Positions 1 through 12,299 of a stretch of 64,000 nucleotides of DNA are shown piece after piece. The first letter of the stretch is position 1. Each line of letters opens with the position of its first letter. The stretch covers positions 252,001 through 316,000 of the forward strand of contig JAQFVV010012397.1 in assembly GCA_028023455.1 (NCBI GenBank). Direction: 5' to 3'. Below the pieces are notes generated by a model. That model was not told where the DNA came from. It made no database searches and worked only from the letters and a program-made list of their open reading frames with translations. Origin of the DNA: Epiperipatus broadwayi (taxonomy: Eukaryota; Onychophora; Udeonychophora; Euonychophora; Peripatidae). The position numbers were made by a program, and so were the translations under genes.

Positions 1-1174
1 TTAATACCTTCGCTATGTCACCCCAGGGTTCGGGATAAACTGAAACAAATTGTTTAATAGTAATGGTTGTGGGTTAATGGGGGATCAGGTAGTAATACTA
101 ACTGAAGGCAGACAGCAAGTTTTAAAACTACTCCATGAAGGTTATCCTGGAATTGTGTGGGCCAAAGCATTAGCACACACCGATGTCTGTGGCCAAAAAT
201 AACATCAGAAAGCAAGCAATACATCAAAAAATGTATGGCCTGATAATCAAGAGATGAATATGAAAGCAAAGGAATATAACCTGTGGCCAATAGCAATGAA
301 AACCTGACAGAGAGTGCACATAGACCACGTGGTTCCAATAAATGGCAAAATACTATTATATTTATACATGCGTACTCAAAATGGGCAGAGTGTTGTATAG
401 TAAAGGATAGGAATGCAATAGAAAGAATAGAAACTTTACACCCTGAGTATTCTTGTTACAGTTTACCAGAAACCATTATGTCTGACAACAGTGCTGAACT
501 CAAAGTACAAGTAATGGAAAACTACTTCATGGACAATGGCATTAAACATGTATGCATCCTGTACTACCCAGAATTGGCTGAAAAGGCCATACAAATAATA
601 AAAAAAAAGCTCTTAAGAAATCGAACAACAAAAGTATGCAGCAAGCAATATATCGAACAACAAAAGTATGCAGCAAGCAATATATAATGCCATGCTTCAT
701 CAACACTACACCAACAATGGCTACAGGAAAATTATGAGCAGAACTATTACTGGGAAGAAAGTTGTGAATTAAATTATCACTTCTTTCCCAATACAGCCGA
801 TAAAGTTGAGTGACAAACATAAAAGTACTCATGTAACTGGTGGGAAAAGTGAAAATACATATGTAATAGATGACAAAGTTTGTGTTTGAGATGTGATCAG
901 GAAGAAATGGATTCAAGATGTAGTCACAAAATTATTATCAAAAAAATAGTAATCACCCAAGCATAGGATGGATGACATACAGGAGATATCGAGTGGAGGA
1001 AGACTTACAAATTTCAGTAGCTATACCAAAAGATGAGATGCAGAAAAAACAAGAGATAGCAGAACCAATACAATAAGAAATAGTGATCGAAGAGATGCAA
1101 GATCCGAAAGCAGCAACTTTGAACCCAAAATTGGGAAATATGAACTTCAACTAACTATAAAGCTAAACATAGCA
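1..1174 (+). mobile_element. Ty3/Gypsy relic 1: integrase part of pol, decayed
   Basis: This is the 3' part of a Gypsy-type pol, riddled with stops and frameshifts. It aligns along its length with 15.85-16.86 kb in this window. Visible parts are the integrase zinc-binding region (about 180-250), the start of the core with HIDH (about 318-330), and a second core block with SDNS (about 481-492) that holds a catalytic-type Asp. A 32-bp tandem duplication (621-684) is present here and absent from the other copy. The similarity stops near 1174 and resumes at about 6922, so the element was split by later DNA. It is not functional. Confidence 0.8.
621..684 (+). repeat. 32-bp tandem duplication in Gypsy relic 1
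   Basis: Two adjacent copies of a 32-bp unit beginning TCGAACAACA. The homologous site near 16.42 kb has a single copy, so the duplication arose after this element inserted. Confidence 0.8.
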
Positions 1175-1234
1175 TAAGGGTAACTTACAATCCTATCAAA
1201 ACCAGCCTTTATTTATCCACACCAAGCCAAACCC

Positions 1235-1300
1235 ATTCAAAACATAAGCTTAATTTTTAGGTGGTTGAATATGCACTATCTCTTATTTTAAGCATACATA
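1235..1300 (+). repeat. Dispersed repeat, copy 1
   Basis: About 66 bp, starting ATTCAAAACATAAGC, recur in the same orientation at 3376-3442 with only a few changes. The second copy is bracketed by two copies of CGCTAAGTAAGGGTTAT-like sequence. Origin unknown. Confidence 0.7.
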
Positions 1301-3375
1301 TTGAAGCTATACATATATACCCATGGAATATATATATATATATGTTTGCTTCACCATTCACTGTGGTTTAACTAAAGACCCTGAGTTCAACCGCAATGAA
1401 TGTAGACTAAATTTAAAGTAGGAAAAAATTTACGGAATGTTCTTCTAATTTTAAAAAATAAAATGAAAAGATTTTATTTTAGATAAAGAAATAAAAATTT
1501 CTAGAACTCATTAGAGAAAAAGATTAATTAGATAAAAAAAATAATTAATTTAAAAACACTGTAATTAAAATTAAGATAGAGAACAATGAGGATTGGAATG
1601 CAAGATGGCTGACAAGTGGGATAGAGAGAAAAAGGAACTTTAGGGTCTTCGCGGCTTTTACCTGAGTCAGTTCAACCGCTAGGACTGAAGATCAGCACAA
1701 GATATTTTAGTAGCGAAGAAAGATATGTTAACCTGTTGGAAAGATCTCCCGCAACTAAGATTATATTAGCTCCCCCACTGTAGATTTTTGAACCACTAAC
1801 ATTCAAAGAAACTTAAAGAATTTTTCGGGTGCTATAATGGAAATAACCGAGTAGGCCCTTTCTCTCTCTCTCTCTCTATGGTTTCGTGTTTTGCTGGAGC
1901 TGGAAAGGTGTAATAACATAATGTAGTGTGGTGCCAGAACATTTCTTGCCTGACCAAATGCCTGCTGCCGGTCACAGATCATGAAGGACCAAAATTAAAA
2001 GAAGCCGCCACTTGTGTAGTGCACTGAAATCTCCAAAAGACTATCTCATTAAAAGACGTACGCATTTCAAAAAATTACCGGTAATATAAATCTTTGTATT
2101 AGTGTTTGTTTTACTTTAAATATTTTCATTAACAAAACGTATACGTACACGTAGTTCTTTTATATATATGTGTGTGATTTAATTGGTTTTAAAACATTTT
2201 ATTAAAGGTTACTATTAAAACTGTTGATTTCTTTTCTGACACCAGAGTTTGATCGCTTTTGTGCGAATCTCCAAAATGGAATAATAAAATATTCTGTCAT
2301 TTATTTATTTCTTTTTTTTTTAATATATAAAGTATTTTACCTTGGCAGAAGTGCAAAAGGTCATTCTCGATTAGATTAATGTTTTTTTTTTATTGAAAGG
2401 AAATCAATAGATCATTCTTATTTCGGTTTACTTAAAGAAAAAGCAAAATAATTAAAACTAAACTCAGTTTATAGTTTTTTTTTTTTAGTTTCTCGTTTTT
2501 GCTTTTTCGATCCGAATTAGAATTGCATGGGCACATATATGTAGTCATTTTAATTAGAGTGGAGTGATTTGAAATAACCTGTACATTTTAAATGGGAGAG
2601 AGAGTGTTTTTATAATCAAGAAGCATTAAAGAAGTTTCATTGATAAAGGTGGGTAGAGTTGGTTAAATAGAGTTCTAGTATCCTTTTATTAAGCCACTAG
2701 TAAAGATATATATCTAAACGATTATGTAAAGATCGATAATATAAGGGAAATTCTTTTCTATCTAAGTTTTTATCTCAGTTTTTGTGAGAGTTTTGTGGCA
2801 TAAGAATTTAGATATTAGTATTTAATTTCAGGCCTGCATTTTTTTTTTAACGGATTATTATTCAATCTTAATCTTTCGCGTGTCACTCGGGGAATCGGAA
2901 ATATCTTTATAAATTGTGTTTGATTTCAATCTCCATATTGATGGGCTTACCTTGTGGATGTCTGCGGATAAGATTCCGGAAATCATTATGTGTAAAACCT
3001 ATTAGTGACTGAACATAAGCATTAGGCTCCACTCTGAACTCGGATCACGCTCTGCGAACGAGTTCCTTCTCACCCTACTATGTTTAGGGTTGGAGCGCTA
3101 TCCAGCTTCATTTCATTCTACACTCCTCATAGAGAGAAATATCTCTGGAAAACTGCCTGCCAAGAATGGAAGAAAAACAATGAATCTCTGAGTAATACAT
3201 TTAGTTAGTACATTTGTTTTATTAAGCCTGACTATCTTCTATGCTCAAAGCAGTATGCAGAAAAACCTGCTGATGTAGGTGAGGTTTGAACCCCCTCAAC
3301 CTGCATCTCTAGGTTGGGTTAAAGCAGCTCTAATTTTCATACCGTTACAATATATTATACTGCTAAGTAAGGGTT

Positions 3376-3442
3376 ATTCAAAACATAAGCTTAACTTTTA
3401 GGTGGTTGAATATGCACTATCTTTTATTTTAAGCATACATAT
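3376..3442 (+). repeat. Dispersed repeat, copy 2
   Basis: Near-identical to 1235-1300. Flanked on both sides (about 3358-3376 and 3449-3467) by a short GCTAAGTAAGGGTTAT repeat, which suggests a small insertion or local tandem duplication. Confidence 0.7.
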
Positions 3443-3919
3443 ATTGTACCGCTAAGTAAGGGTTATATATCATAATAAAAGTTTTAAGATTAAAATTTTA
3501 CTCCAAAAATATATGAGGGAAAAATAATTAGTATTAGAAGTCAATGTCAATAGTAAAGGTTTAAAAAAAAGTTTTGTTTAATTTTGTTGTAAAGACGTAA
3601 CATAGGCACATATTATTAGTATAAGTTTTACTAGTTTAAAATAATAATAATAATAAAACAATGTGAGGGGGAAGAAATTTAACTAAATAAAAAAAGATTT
3701 AAAAACTATATTTCTCTCTTTTCATTTATTTAAAAAAAAAAAAGAAAATACCTGTGTTGATTTTTAAAAAATTACATTAAAATGTGTATATATGTGTGCA
3801 TATAAAATAATATTGAATAAAAAATGATAGTAAAGATTGTAACATAAAAGTTAAGTTAAATTCAAAGATTGCTCGACTGATAAGTCAAGATGGAATGGGA
3901 ATAATTAATTAGCAATGGC

Positions 3920-4145
3920 TATAAATGTACCGGTCGAAAAACATATATCGATCCAACAAGATCCGGAATACAGGTAAAGTACCTCGAGTCCGACCATGTA
4001 CAAGATATATAAGACAGGTACATCGTGGATTCTGCCCTATTTACCTATATGCCCAGGTCAAAGATCTAATCAATAACATTTCTCAATGATCACATTGCAC
4101 TCCTTCACTTTCACCATCTCAGAGTCGAGCCTTCGAGCATGAGAT
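3920..4145. repeat. GC-richer dispersed segment, related to 21.9-22.1 kb
   Basis: Contains GTACCGGTC, then CCAACA-GATCC, CCGACCA and CTCCTTCAC blocks. These recur in the same order and similar spacing at about 21913-22060. It is probably a dispersed transposon-derived repeat, but no protein or termini are recognisable. Confidence 0.4.
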
Positions 4146-5792
4146 TTGCAATAATTCTAATTTAATGAGACCTTGGGTGATTAAACTTATATATAACTTA
4201 ACATAAAATATTAATTAAAATAAAAAGTAAATAAAATAATTCCAACACAATGGAAATTTAGTTTTATGCATATATTTTAACTCATTAATTATTTAAATTT
4301 ACATTTTACTCAAGCTCACTGGAAAAGATTTCTCTACATTAGTTTTATATTTACATAAGTAGATTTATGGTTATCTTCTTAATTTGTTATAGTTTGCACA
4401 AAACAATTTGTTTACATTAGTTCAACAATAAAAGAAAAACAAAATTAAATGATCATGGATTTTAGTACATATAAATTTTCCGTTCACATTTATTACAAAA
4501 AATGGGATTCTTTTAGTCAATCAGCGTATTTAAAAAAAATCGATAAACTGATTATACAAAAAATAAATATTTTTCTTTCTTATTTAAATCTTCTAAGACA
4601 TTATATAACAAAATGATGTCAAAGAAAAAAAAACAATTATATCAAACTGATTTGACATCTTACTACAAATGATAAAAAGAAAATAAAATCATTTTATTTC
4701 ACTTTTCTTTACAAATAACAATTAATCTTCATTAAATTAACATTTTATTTCTTTTAAGAGAGGACCTTGCTGGAAAATTGTTAAGTTATTGAAAATAACA
4801 TTACAGTGTTTAGAACTGTAAGCTATTACAAAAAAAAACAAATATATAGTTAATTACCAAGCACACAAACCACATTAATTTGATTTCAATTTAGTCATTC
4901 TTTATTTATATGTCTATAACGTGCCTTAGTTAAATTAAAAGATTTAACTATCACGGATTAAAGCAAAAGAATTAGTTACTCAGGCTGAAGTAGAATCATT
5001 TCTCTATGACTTACATATTGGGTAGGCAATAAAAGAAAAATGAAACAATGTCGAGTTAATAAAATATGAATGTGAAAGACAGAAAAACGAAGATAGGTTC
5101 ATATGAGCCGCTTTACAGCTGCTCGCATGCCTACAAAAACGGAAAAAAAGGGTCAGTATGTTCGTGATGTTGTGAAACGGTACCTAATGGAGAGACATAA
5201 ATTACAGGAACCCCCATGTCTGCCATACGGATATCATGTCGGCTACCCAACTCTACCTCGCTCATTCCCCAGCTCACAGAAGTATGTGCAACTGGGAGTC
5301 AGATCACATGCAACTAACAGACCATTCTAGGTCCAATCCAACTACACCTAGCATTCATTATTAACCAGAGATTTATTAATCACCAATTGTGAATAATTAT
5401 AATTAGTAGCCTTAAAGGATCTAATACCGCATAAAGATCAACCTGCGCAACCAATTACTTCATGTAGAATATTTAATTAACAAAAATAATATATATATAT
5501 ATCAAAAATAAGGAAAAATATTTCTCGAATAGATTCCCTTTCCCACTTTTTAAAAAAATGGCAATATAATTAACTGACGCTTGTCCAGCAATGCTGTTTT
5601 CAGGTCAAAATATAGTACATTTTAATTTAATCCCAATTTAACACAATCTAAACTTAGAAAATCCCATTCTGAAATCATTAGCAAAATTACCTTAACTCTT
5701 AATATATACATATGCGCTATTTGCACAGATAATGAAGCTAGGATAAAGCTAATTTTTTTTAAAAAAATTTATTAAAATATAAAGCTGTTAAA

Positions 5793-5905
5793 TTAAAGAG
5801 CTGAGCACTTTCAAGAGACTACTTGCTCTCATAATCATAGCTGTTGTTGTTATAACTGTGTTGTAGAAATAGAAATGGCATTTATGCAAATGATTTATAA
5901 TTGCC
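5793..5905 (+). repeat. Relic of the 25.1-26.3 kb fold-back family
   Basis: Shares the block GAGCTGAGCACTTTCAAG, then CTCATAATCATAGC, GTTGTAG and ATGCAAATGA, in the same order as 25146-25230 (left arm of the large inverted repeat). It is a diverged single-arm fragment. Confidence 0.5.
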
Positions 5906-7026
5906 ATTTCCGAGACAAAGCAAAGCATACTTCTCTCCTATTGATGGATGTGGGGTTGCTAGCTATGTAAAACGCCTCTCTAATTGTGCATCGAGTATCA
6001 TCTCTTTCAGAGAAAATGAGGCTGGCAGTGATGGGTTCAAACTTATGGCCTGATGCTCTTTTGTGTTCACAGATATGGAGTTGCCTTCTTGCTTGGTTTT
6101 GGTTTTATTGTAGATATATTTGTGTTGTGCTATCAACATTAGAAAACTGTAAATAGATAGGGGGTCCCCAAAAAAGATAAATATCAATAATGAGAATTGG
6201 ATTACGATGTTACTATGGATATACTTGTATAATATTATAAATTAGCTAGTTAGCTTTGCACTCGAGTTAATAATAAGATGTTTTTTTATTTGCTTTGTAA
6301 ATAATTAGTGCCATGTTATGTACTTCTACCATGGGTAAGGGTTTGCACTAGTGAACAGATTTAATTGTTAATATGGTAGAAATGCATCAGTGACACACAC
6401 AATTATATTATTTTATCATGTTAAAAAGTTTTGATTTTTTTTTTGTTTTGTTATTTAATAAATGTTAACTTGATCAAAATCATTTATGCATTCATCCATC
6501 AACCGATAATCGAGTATATATATATATAAACACACATATTTCATTCATATAATAACACAGTAATATGCTTGGGTGGATTTTTAAATCAATTAGAACCTAT
6601 ATAGAGGTGCAACAGTTACTACTATATAGTGTAAGTTCACCCTGGAAGAGAGCCAAAGGCAGATTTCTCCCTGAGTTTGAATACTGAGGCATAATGGAGC
6701 CTGAAGGAGGGGTTGAGTATGAATGACCTAGTCCAAATTGTACCTAAATTTAATGTGTAAACACAGAGCTATCCCATTGGAGGTAGATATGATCATAGTT
6801 AGATACTTCATCGCATCATTCACAGCATTCTACCCAAAGATTCTAGATCCAACCATAGTGAGAAGTGTTCCCAATAGTGAGAAGTGTTCCCCTTTCTATT
6901 AAAAACACCGGCCCCATTACAATAGTAATAACTAGAACATCCAGACACATATGACAGATGTGAAGTCTTATTAAATTCAAAGAATACACATAAACCTAAG
7001 CACATTTTCTGGAATAAGGAGAGGAG

Positions 7027-7835
7027 TGTAAAATATTCAAATTTACATTTAATAAATTTGGTTAGTGCTGCGAAAGAAATTGATAAAAGGAAAATTAATT
7101 AAACTAAGTTAAAAAATAAAAGCTTGAATAGAGGCAAACAAAATAAATATATATATTAATTAATTTTATAAATCTGAAAAGTTAGATTATAGTGAAAATA
7201 AATTCCTAAAATAAACAGAAAATTAGTAATTAAAGTTAAGAAAATTTCATTGTATAATAACTATTGATTTACAGGCAACTCTAAGTGTCAGTCTAATAAT
7301 AGTTAAATTGTTTAAAGCAAAACTAATTAAAGTAAAAGTAAAAACGCCCCCCCCCCCACCGGATTACATGAAGAAAATAAAGAAATTAAAAAAAAGATAA
7401 AACAACACAAGACAAGGGGGTATGTAAAGCTAGAAAAAAAAGGACTGAGTGCTCCTGGTGGCTGTTCTGATTCCACACATAGGTGGCACTGAAGATCATC
7501 ATCGGTAGACTATATTCCCAGGTCTCAGCTCCTGTAGGTAACCAACCTGATTAGGACTTTTAGCAGACTGTCCCAATTTTATTATTATTTCATGAAATGC
7601 CTCAAGAGGCTCACTGAGGATTTTGTGTTTAAAAGAGAAAAACTGTATAGTGAAGGGAAAGTACTCCATTCATTGACCTAGACTGATTGTAAATTTTTAT
7701 TCAGTTATTCATTTTTGGCTGATTAGTTATGCTTGCCTAAGTGCGGACTTACATGTATATAGAAGATTTAATCAGTTAATTGTTTTAATTGCAAATAAAT
7801 TGCTTTAATACTACTACATGTGTTGTTGTCTATTA
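7027..7835 (+). repeat. Gypsy LTR shared by relics 1 and 2
   Basis: About 0.8 kb, colinear with 16983-17810 and diverged by many substitutions and small indels. It begins TGTAAAATATT directly after a purine-rich tract (polypurine-tract-like). The sequence before it (6922-7026) matches the internal 3' end of the element found at 16.88-16.98 kb. The sequence after it leads into gag. It therefore acts as the 3' LTR of relic 1 and the 5' LTR of relic 2. The right edge is uncertain by about 20 bp. Confidence 0.75.
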
Positions 7836-7849
7836 ACATCAATTGTGTA

Positions 7850-9351
7850 TTCATGTTTGCTGATCACCCATCACAGTTGGGGATACAGCAAATTAGTGGT
7901 GCAGTCATTTCAGATTTAAGGGAAAAAGGAGAGTTTTAAAATTGTAAGTCAGGAGCAGTCAGTATTGAACCGTGCAGACAGATGGAAGTTAGTAGTAAGG
8001 ATAGTTAATATTAGTTAGCACAATGAGTTCATTTGGTCAAAATAGAATAGCAAAATTTGATGTCAGTAAAGGGTCAGAATTGTCATTACATGTAATACAG
8101 CTAGAAATTTTTTTTATGCTGAACAATAGTGAAGATCATAAATGAAAAATAGTGGCACATATTTTGCTGGCAAAAAAGTAATAGAGGATAATATGAGGAA
8201 CTAATAAAAAGATTAAGCAATCATTTTAGTCGTCGTCTGTCCTAGCACATAACTCTCTTAACCTTACAAAATAGAAAGCAGTTTTGATGGTGAAAAAATT
8301 AAAAGAGTATAACTCATCCCTGAGGGAGTTAGCAAAAGATTGTGTTTATGGAGATTTTGTTGAGGAAATATTCATGGACCAGTTATTATGGAATATGTCT
8401 GACAATAGGCTCAGATAACAAATACTTACACAGCCTGATATCATATATGAGATGGACATTAAAAAAGGCATAGCATATTAACTATTTCTGAAACTGGCTC
8501 AGATTTTTGGAACTAAAATGGAGGAAAAGACTAAAATGGGAGTGTTCAAGACAGAAAAGGAGAATACCATACAGTGGAAAACTGATTGTAGTAAGGATTC
8601 TAAAGGGACATGTTTTTGCTGCGGAAAGGTCACATGGCAAAGGAATGCAGGTGGCTGAAAGAAACATGTTTTAATGTGGTAGAAAGGGTAATTTAGCATG
8701 TATGTGTAACCAAGAAGATAATATTAAAGTCAGTAATAAATTGCCAATGCAAGCAAAGAGGGAGGTACTTACATAGTTAAAACCATGGATGTCCAAAGGT
8801 TAAATCAGTTTATGATTAAGGTAGTACTTTGCAAAAATGAGACGTCATTGGAAACTTATAATGTGTAAGGTATTTCCCTGATGTCACTAACAGACTGGAT
8901 GTCGCTGTCATCAGCTAATGCAGAAAGTATATTAGAAAAAACTAACATTAGAGCATTTGATGTAAATGGAAACATGCTAAGAATATTAGGCTGTGTGAAA
9001 GTGCCCATCAATCACTATAATAAAAAAAGAAATCTACCTTTATACATAGCAAAAAGGAAGATTAGCCCAATCCTCAGGAGGCAATGATTCCATAAGTTAA
9101 GAATCCAAATTAATATTATTAAAAAAATCTATAGCATACAAATACCCTGATTTGCTTAATGCAAAATTGGAATTAATGACAATGAGCTCAGTTGATATAG
9201 AATTACTGGAAAATGCGCATCAGGCCATGTGTAAACCTCGTAAAATCCCGTTCACTCAAAAGAGAAAGTTGCGGAAACACCAATTGAAACTTCGGATTGG
9301 GCCATGCCTTTAGTAATGATAACTAAGTGAAATGGCAAAATTAGATTATGT
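7850..9351 (+). mobile_element. Ty3/Gypsy relic 2: gag, protease and start of RT, decayed
   Basis: A gag-like start (ATG at 8023, reading MSSFGQNRIAKFD) follows the LTR after about 190 bp. A degenerate zinc knuckle (CFCCGK) lies near 8609, a protease-like region at about 8790-9080, and the N-terminal RT block ending RLCGNY at about 9334-9355. Several stops and frameshifts make it non-functional. The remainder of pol resumes at 15046, after the PAICS pseudogene and a nested LTR element. Confidence 0.75.
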
Positions 9352-10134
9352 GGCAATTATAGAGAAGTAAAAAAAGTTATGGCTGAAGCTTTTGAACACA
9401 TTTAAAATTTTGAATGGATTTCATAAAAATTTGAAAAATTCATGCTCGAGTCTCATGCTCAAGTTGTTGTTTTAATGGGTTCACCATCTGATATAGATCA
9501 TTGTGAAAAAATCAGGCATTCTTGTAAAGTTTTTGGTGTTCCATCTGAGTGCCAAGTTAATTCTGCACATCAAAGATTTCCTGATACTTTACATAAAACT
9601 TCTGAATATTAAGATTCCTGCTCTGTTTGCTGCTATTGCTGGATGTAGCAATGGCCTAGAACCAGCAACATCTGGAAATACAACTTATCCTGTTATTAAA
9701 TTGCCCTCCATTTTCAGCTAATTGGGCAGCTCAGGATGTTTGGTCATCTATTCACCTTTCATCTGGTTTAGCATGTTGTACTGTGCTTTCACCAGATAGA
9801 GCTGCTTATGTGCTGCTCAGATACTAGCGCTTAGTGATCATGTTATTTGGGCATATCTTAGAGCTAAACAATTGAATAAAGCACTTGCTCTTAAAGAGAG
9901 AGAAAAGGCAAAAATGATAAATGAAAAAAAATATACTTTTTTTAAAAAAGTGCTTAATTGCCAAAAATTATATTGATAATTTGGAAGCCCTTTTGAATGA
10001 AAAAGAGGTCAACTCAAAAATTAACAAATAAAAATCAGTCATAAAAAGAGAATTATGAAAATTAAATAAATATGCATTTTTATAACTCTTTAATTAATTA
10101 AGAATTTAATACATTTTTTTTAAAAAAAAAAAAA
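9352..10134 (+). pseudogene. Processed pseudogene of PAICS (AIR carboxylase half)
   Basis: The translation across two frames matches the C-terminal AIR-carboxylase domain of the animal bifunctional enzyme PAICS (de novo purine synthesis). Visible blocks in order are a linker with NFEW, then VVVLMGSPSD (about 9465), HCEKI, NSAHQ, PALFAAIAG (about 9615), NGLEP-TSGNT-YPVI, then W-AQDVWSS, LSPD-AA and LSDHV-W-LRA. There is a stop in the linker, a frameshift after about 9610 and several later stops. No introns are present and it ends in an A-run (10122-10134), as expected of an mRNA copied by a retroelement. The 5' junction lies inside the RT gene of Gypsy relic 2. The SAICAR-synthetase half is absent. 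The parental symbol would be PAICS; this copy is dead. Confidence 0.88.
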
Positions 10135-10162
10135 TGGCATGCAAAAGCATTAGTTTTCCTTG

Positions 10163-12299
10163 TATAACGATCCAAACGAAGTGGGAGATCGCATCGCACC
10201 GCACTACCAAAGGGCGCCATCTAGGCATTTGAGCCTAGAAAAATTTATAAAGTAGGCAGATACGCGCTGTTAGGATTCCACTTTATTTACATATTTAGAT
10301 CGTTAGCCCATTGTCACTAGCTCAGCGGAGACGCAGAGATAAAAATCTATAAATTTTATATCTTAAATATAAAAGAATAAAATAATAAAAGCCACTGCCA
10401 AAAATTAACACAGAAAAATATTTATTTATGCACATATAAAATCATTCTAAATTCAAGGAATAAGTTTAACATTTAGATTTTTATCTTAATTTTTAATTTT
10501 ACATTTAAAATAGCTTGCTATAATGTTTAATATTTTTTTTAGAGGGTCGGGTATGAATAGGCTACATAGATCTGTATTTGAAAAGACAATATTCTTCCCT
10601 TATTTAACCCTAGGCTAAAAGTTCAAAGTCAAACTGACGCCAGTCATCCGATACATTTATGTATTCAATGTAGCATGAAAATACAACGGCACTAAATAGA
10701 CTATACTGTCAGGAATGCACATCTGAACAGTATAATGAGAAGACATTGTTGCTCTCCACCACCAGGAATGCTACTTCTGATGGCGAGTAGAACAATAAAC
10801 ATAAAACTCCATAGGAATGGATTGCGTCTTGCGTCTTACTATCCAATTCCATAGGCAACAGAGGGTGTGCGGCGTATATATGTAATCCTGCACGTGGCGG
10901 ATCTCCTGCTACATTTACTACCTACACAAATATATCGAAACCATTGAGCCAATTCAACCATGAAACAAATAACCTAAGATTACCCTCCCCTAATATAACT
11001 TTACAAATCTCTACAGCCATTCACGCCCGACTTAAATTTAACATTGAAATACGTTCGCACAGATTTGTTTAAAAATGTTGGGTATAGATCGATTACATAG
11101 ATTCCACGGTCAAAAACATTTCAAAATAAACATAAACGATCAAAATACAAAATTATTGATACCGACAATCGCAGAGGGAAACTTATAAGTAACCCAATAG
11201 TATTCACCATAAGATACTTGTGTTGTCACCAATAACTTAAAAGACATCCGAATAAATACATTTTAGATACTCACCGTAAGGTATCATTATTTATCGAATG
11301 TCTATATATTTTGATCAAATATGAAAACCAAAATCTAATTAACCGCAAACGAATCCATGCAAGCGTCTATAGACAACTTAAATGTAATGCATTTAATAAT
11401 TTCTACAATAAAATATTACTACACATAAAAAATATTAAAAGGGAAATGATTCTTTTAACAATCGGGAAAGATATAAAATTAACCATTATTAATTTGATTT
11501 AAAACTTACAAAAAGTCAGATAAGAGTCCATTTTAAATAAGTCGGCTTGTTTATTAATTTGTTCAACTTGACGAAAGTTCTTGATTGATTTTAAGAATTG
11601 TTCCTTTCCTATAGCTTACGGTAGCAGAACCTCCGGTTCCTGGTGTCAATGTCCACGGAGTCTTTAATTGAAAGATCGACCTAATGTTCAGGAGGTGGCA
11701 TTTGCTGGTTCATGGTATCAGTCATTTCATTTCAGAGATAAGTGGGAGAGAACGATAAAGTGCGTCTTTATCACTCATCTCCCCAACCAAGTTGAAAAAA
11801 AGCTCTTCAACTCAATATTTTTTTCTTTTTATATCATCCACAAGGATTCACTGAACAAAACATCACTAATCTGTTTTTTCGTTATGGTCTGGGCCAAGGC
11901 TTAGTGCTTCCATTTGTCAAGCTAAAATCTCTTTCTTCTCTTATCTAACTTTCCATCTGACTTTTTAATTAAACAGCTTTTAGATAATTAATAAACAATC
12001 ATTTCCTTTTATGGATTACAGGAATTAATTAATACCTGCTTTTATTTTAACTTACGTTATTTTTTTTTATTAAAATATTTTTATATTTCAATCTTGTATT
12101 TTTTTATTTAAAAAAAATACATTCAAATACTTTTTTTTTTTTTGTTTATGAAAAAAAAATATTTTTAAAGTTTAACATCTGTGCGAATGTATACACGTTT
12201 AACAGTGTTTTAATTTTAGCGTTTAGTTTTTTCCTTTTATTTGCGAACTTTTAAGTTTTTATTTTAATTAATGTAACGACATATTTATATATCGTTACA
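10163..12299 (-). repeat. 3' LTR of the young element
   Basis: In element orientation it begins TGTAACGATATATAAA at 12299 and ends TCGTTATA at 10163. It differs from the partner LTR by scattered substitutions and one-base length changes in homopolymers. The first 28 bp form a hairpin (TGTAACGA paired with TCGTTACA). The open frames inside it (11311-11502, 11668-11904) are present in both LTRs and look like chance. Confidence 0.92.

Larger units (their letters stand above)
1175..6921. other. About 5.7 kb of unrecognised DNA interrupting Gypsy relic 1
   Basis: The two pieces of Gypsy relic 1 stop and restart at the same place in the element: ATAG near 1171-1174, and again at 6922. This stretch is therefore most simply an insertion, or several. 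It is AT-rich with no convincing gene. It contains a CT microsatellite (1858-1878), a dispersed 66-bp repeat (1235-1300 and 3376-3442), a dispersed GC-richer segment (about 3920-4145), a fold-back-family relic (about 5793-5905) and an 18-bp tandem duplication (about 6855-6893). A 75-codon open frame at 5103-5330 has no recognisable domain. I see no diagnostic transposon termini. Confidence 0.45.

Noticed and set aside
3245-3320. Hammerhead ribozyme candidate (CTGATG...GAA), as some Penelope-like elements carry them
   Set aside because: Core bases do not fit the CUGAUGA...GAAA consensus and stems I-III could not be drawn.
5103-5330. 75-codon plus frame starting MSRFTAARMP
   Set aside because: No recognisable domain and no supporting exon. 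It stays only as part of the unclassified insertion.
11311-11904. Open frames of 63 and 78 codons, repeated at 14054-14647
   Set aside because: They are duplicated only because they lie inside the two LTRs, have no recognisable domain, and read against the element's orientation.
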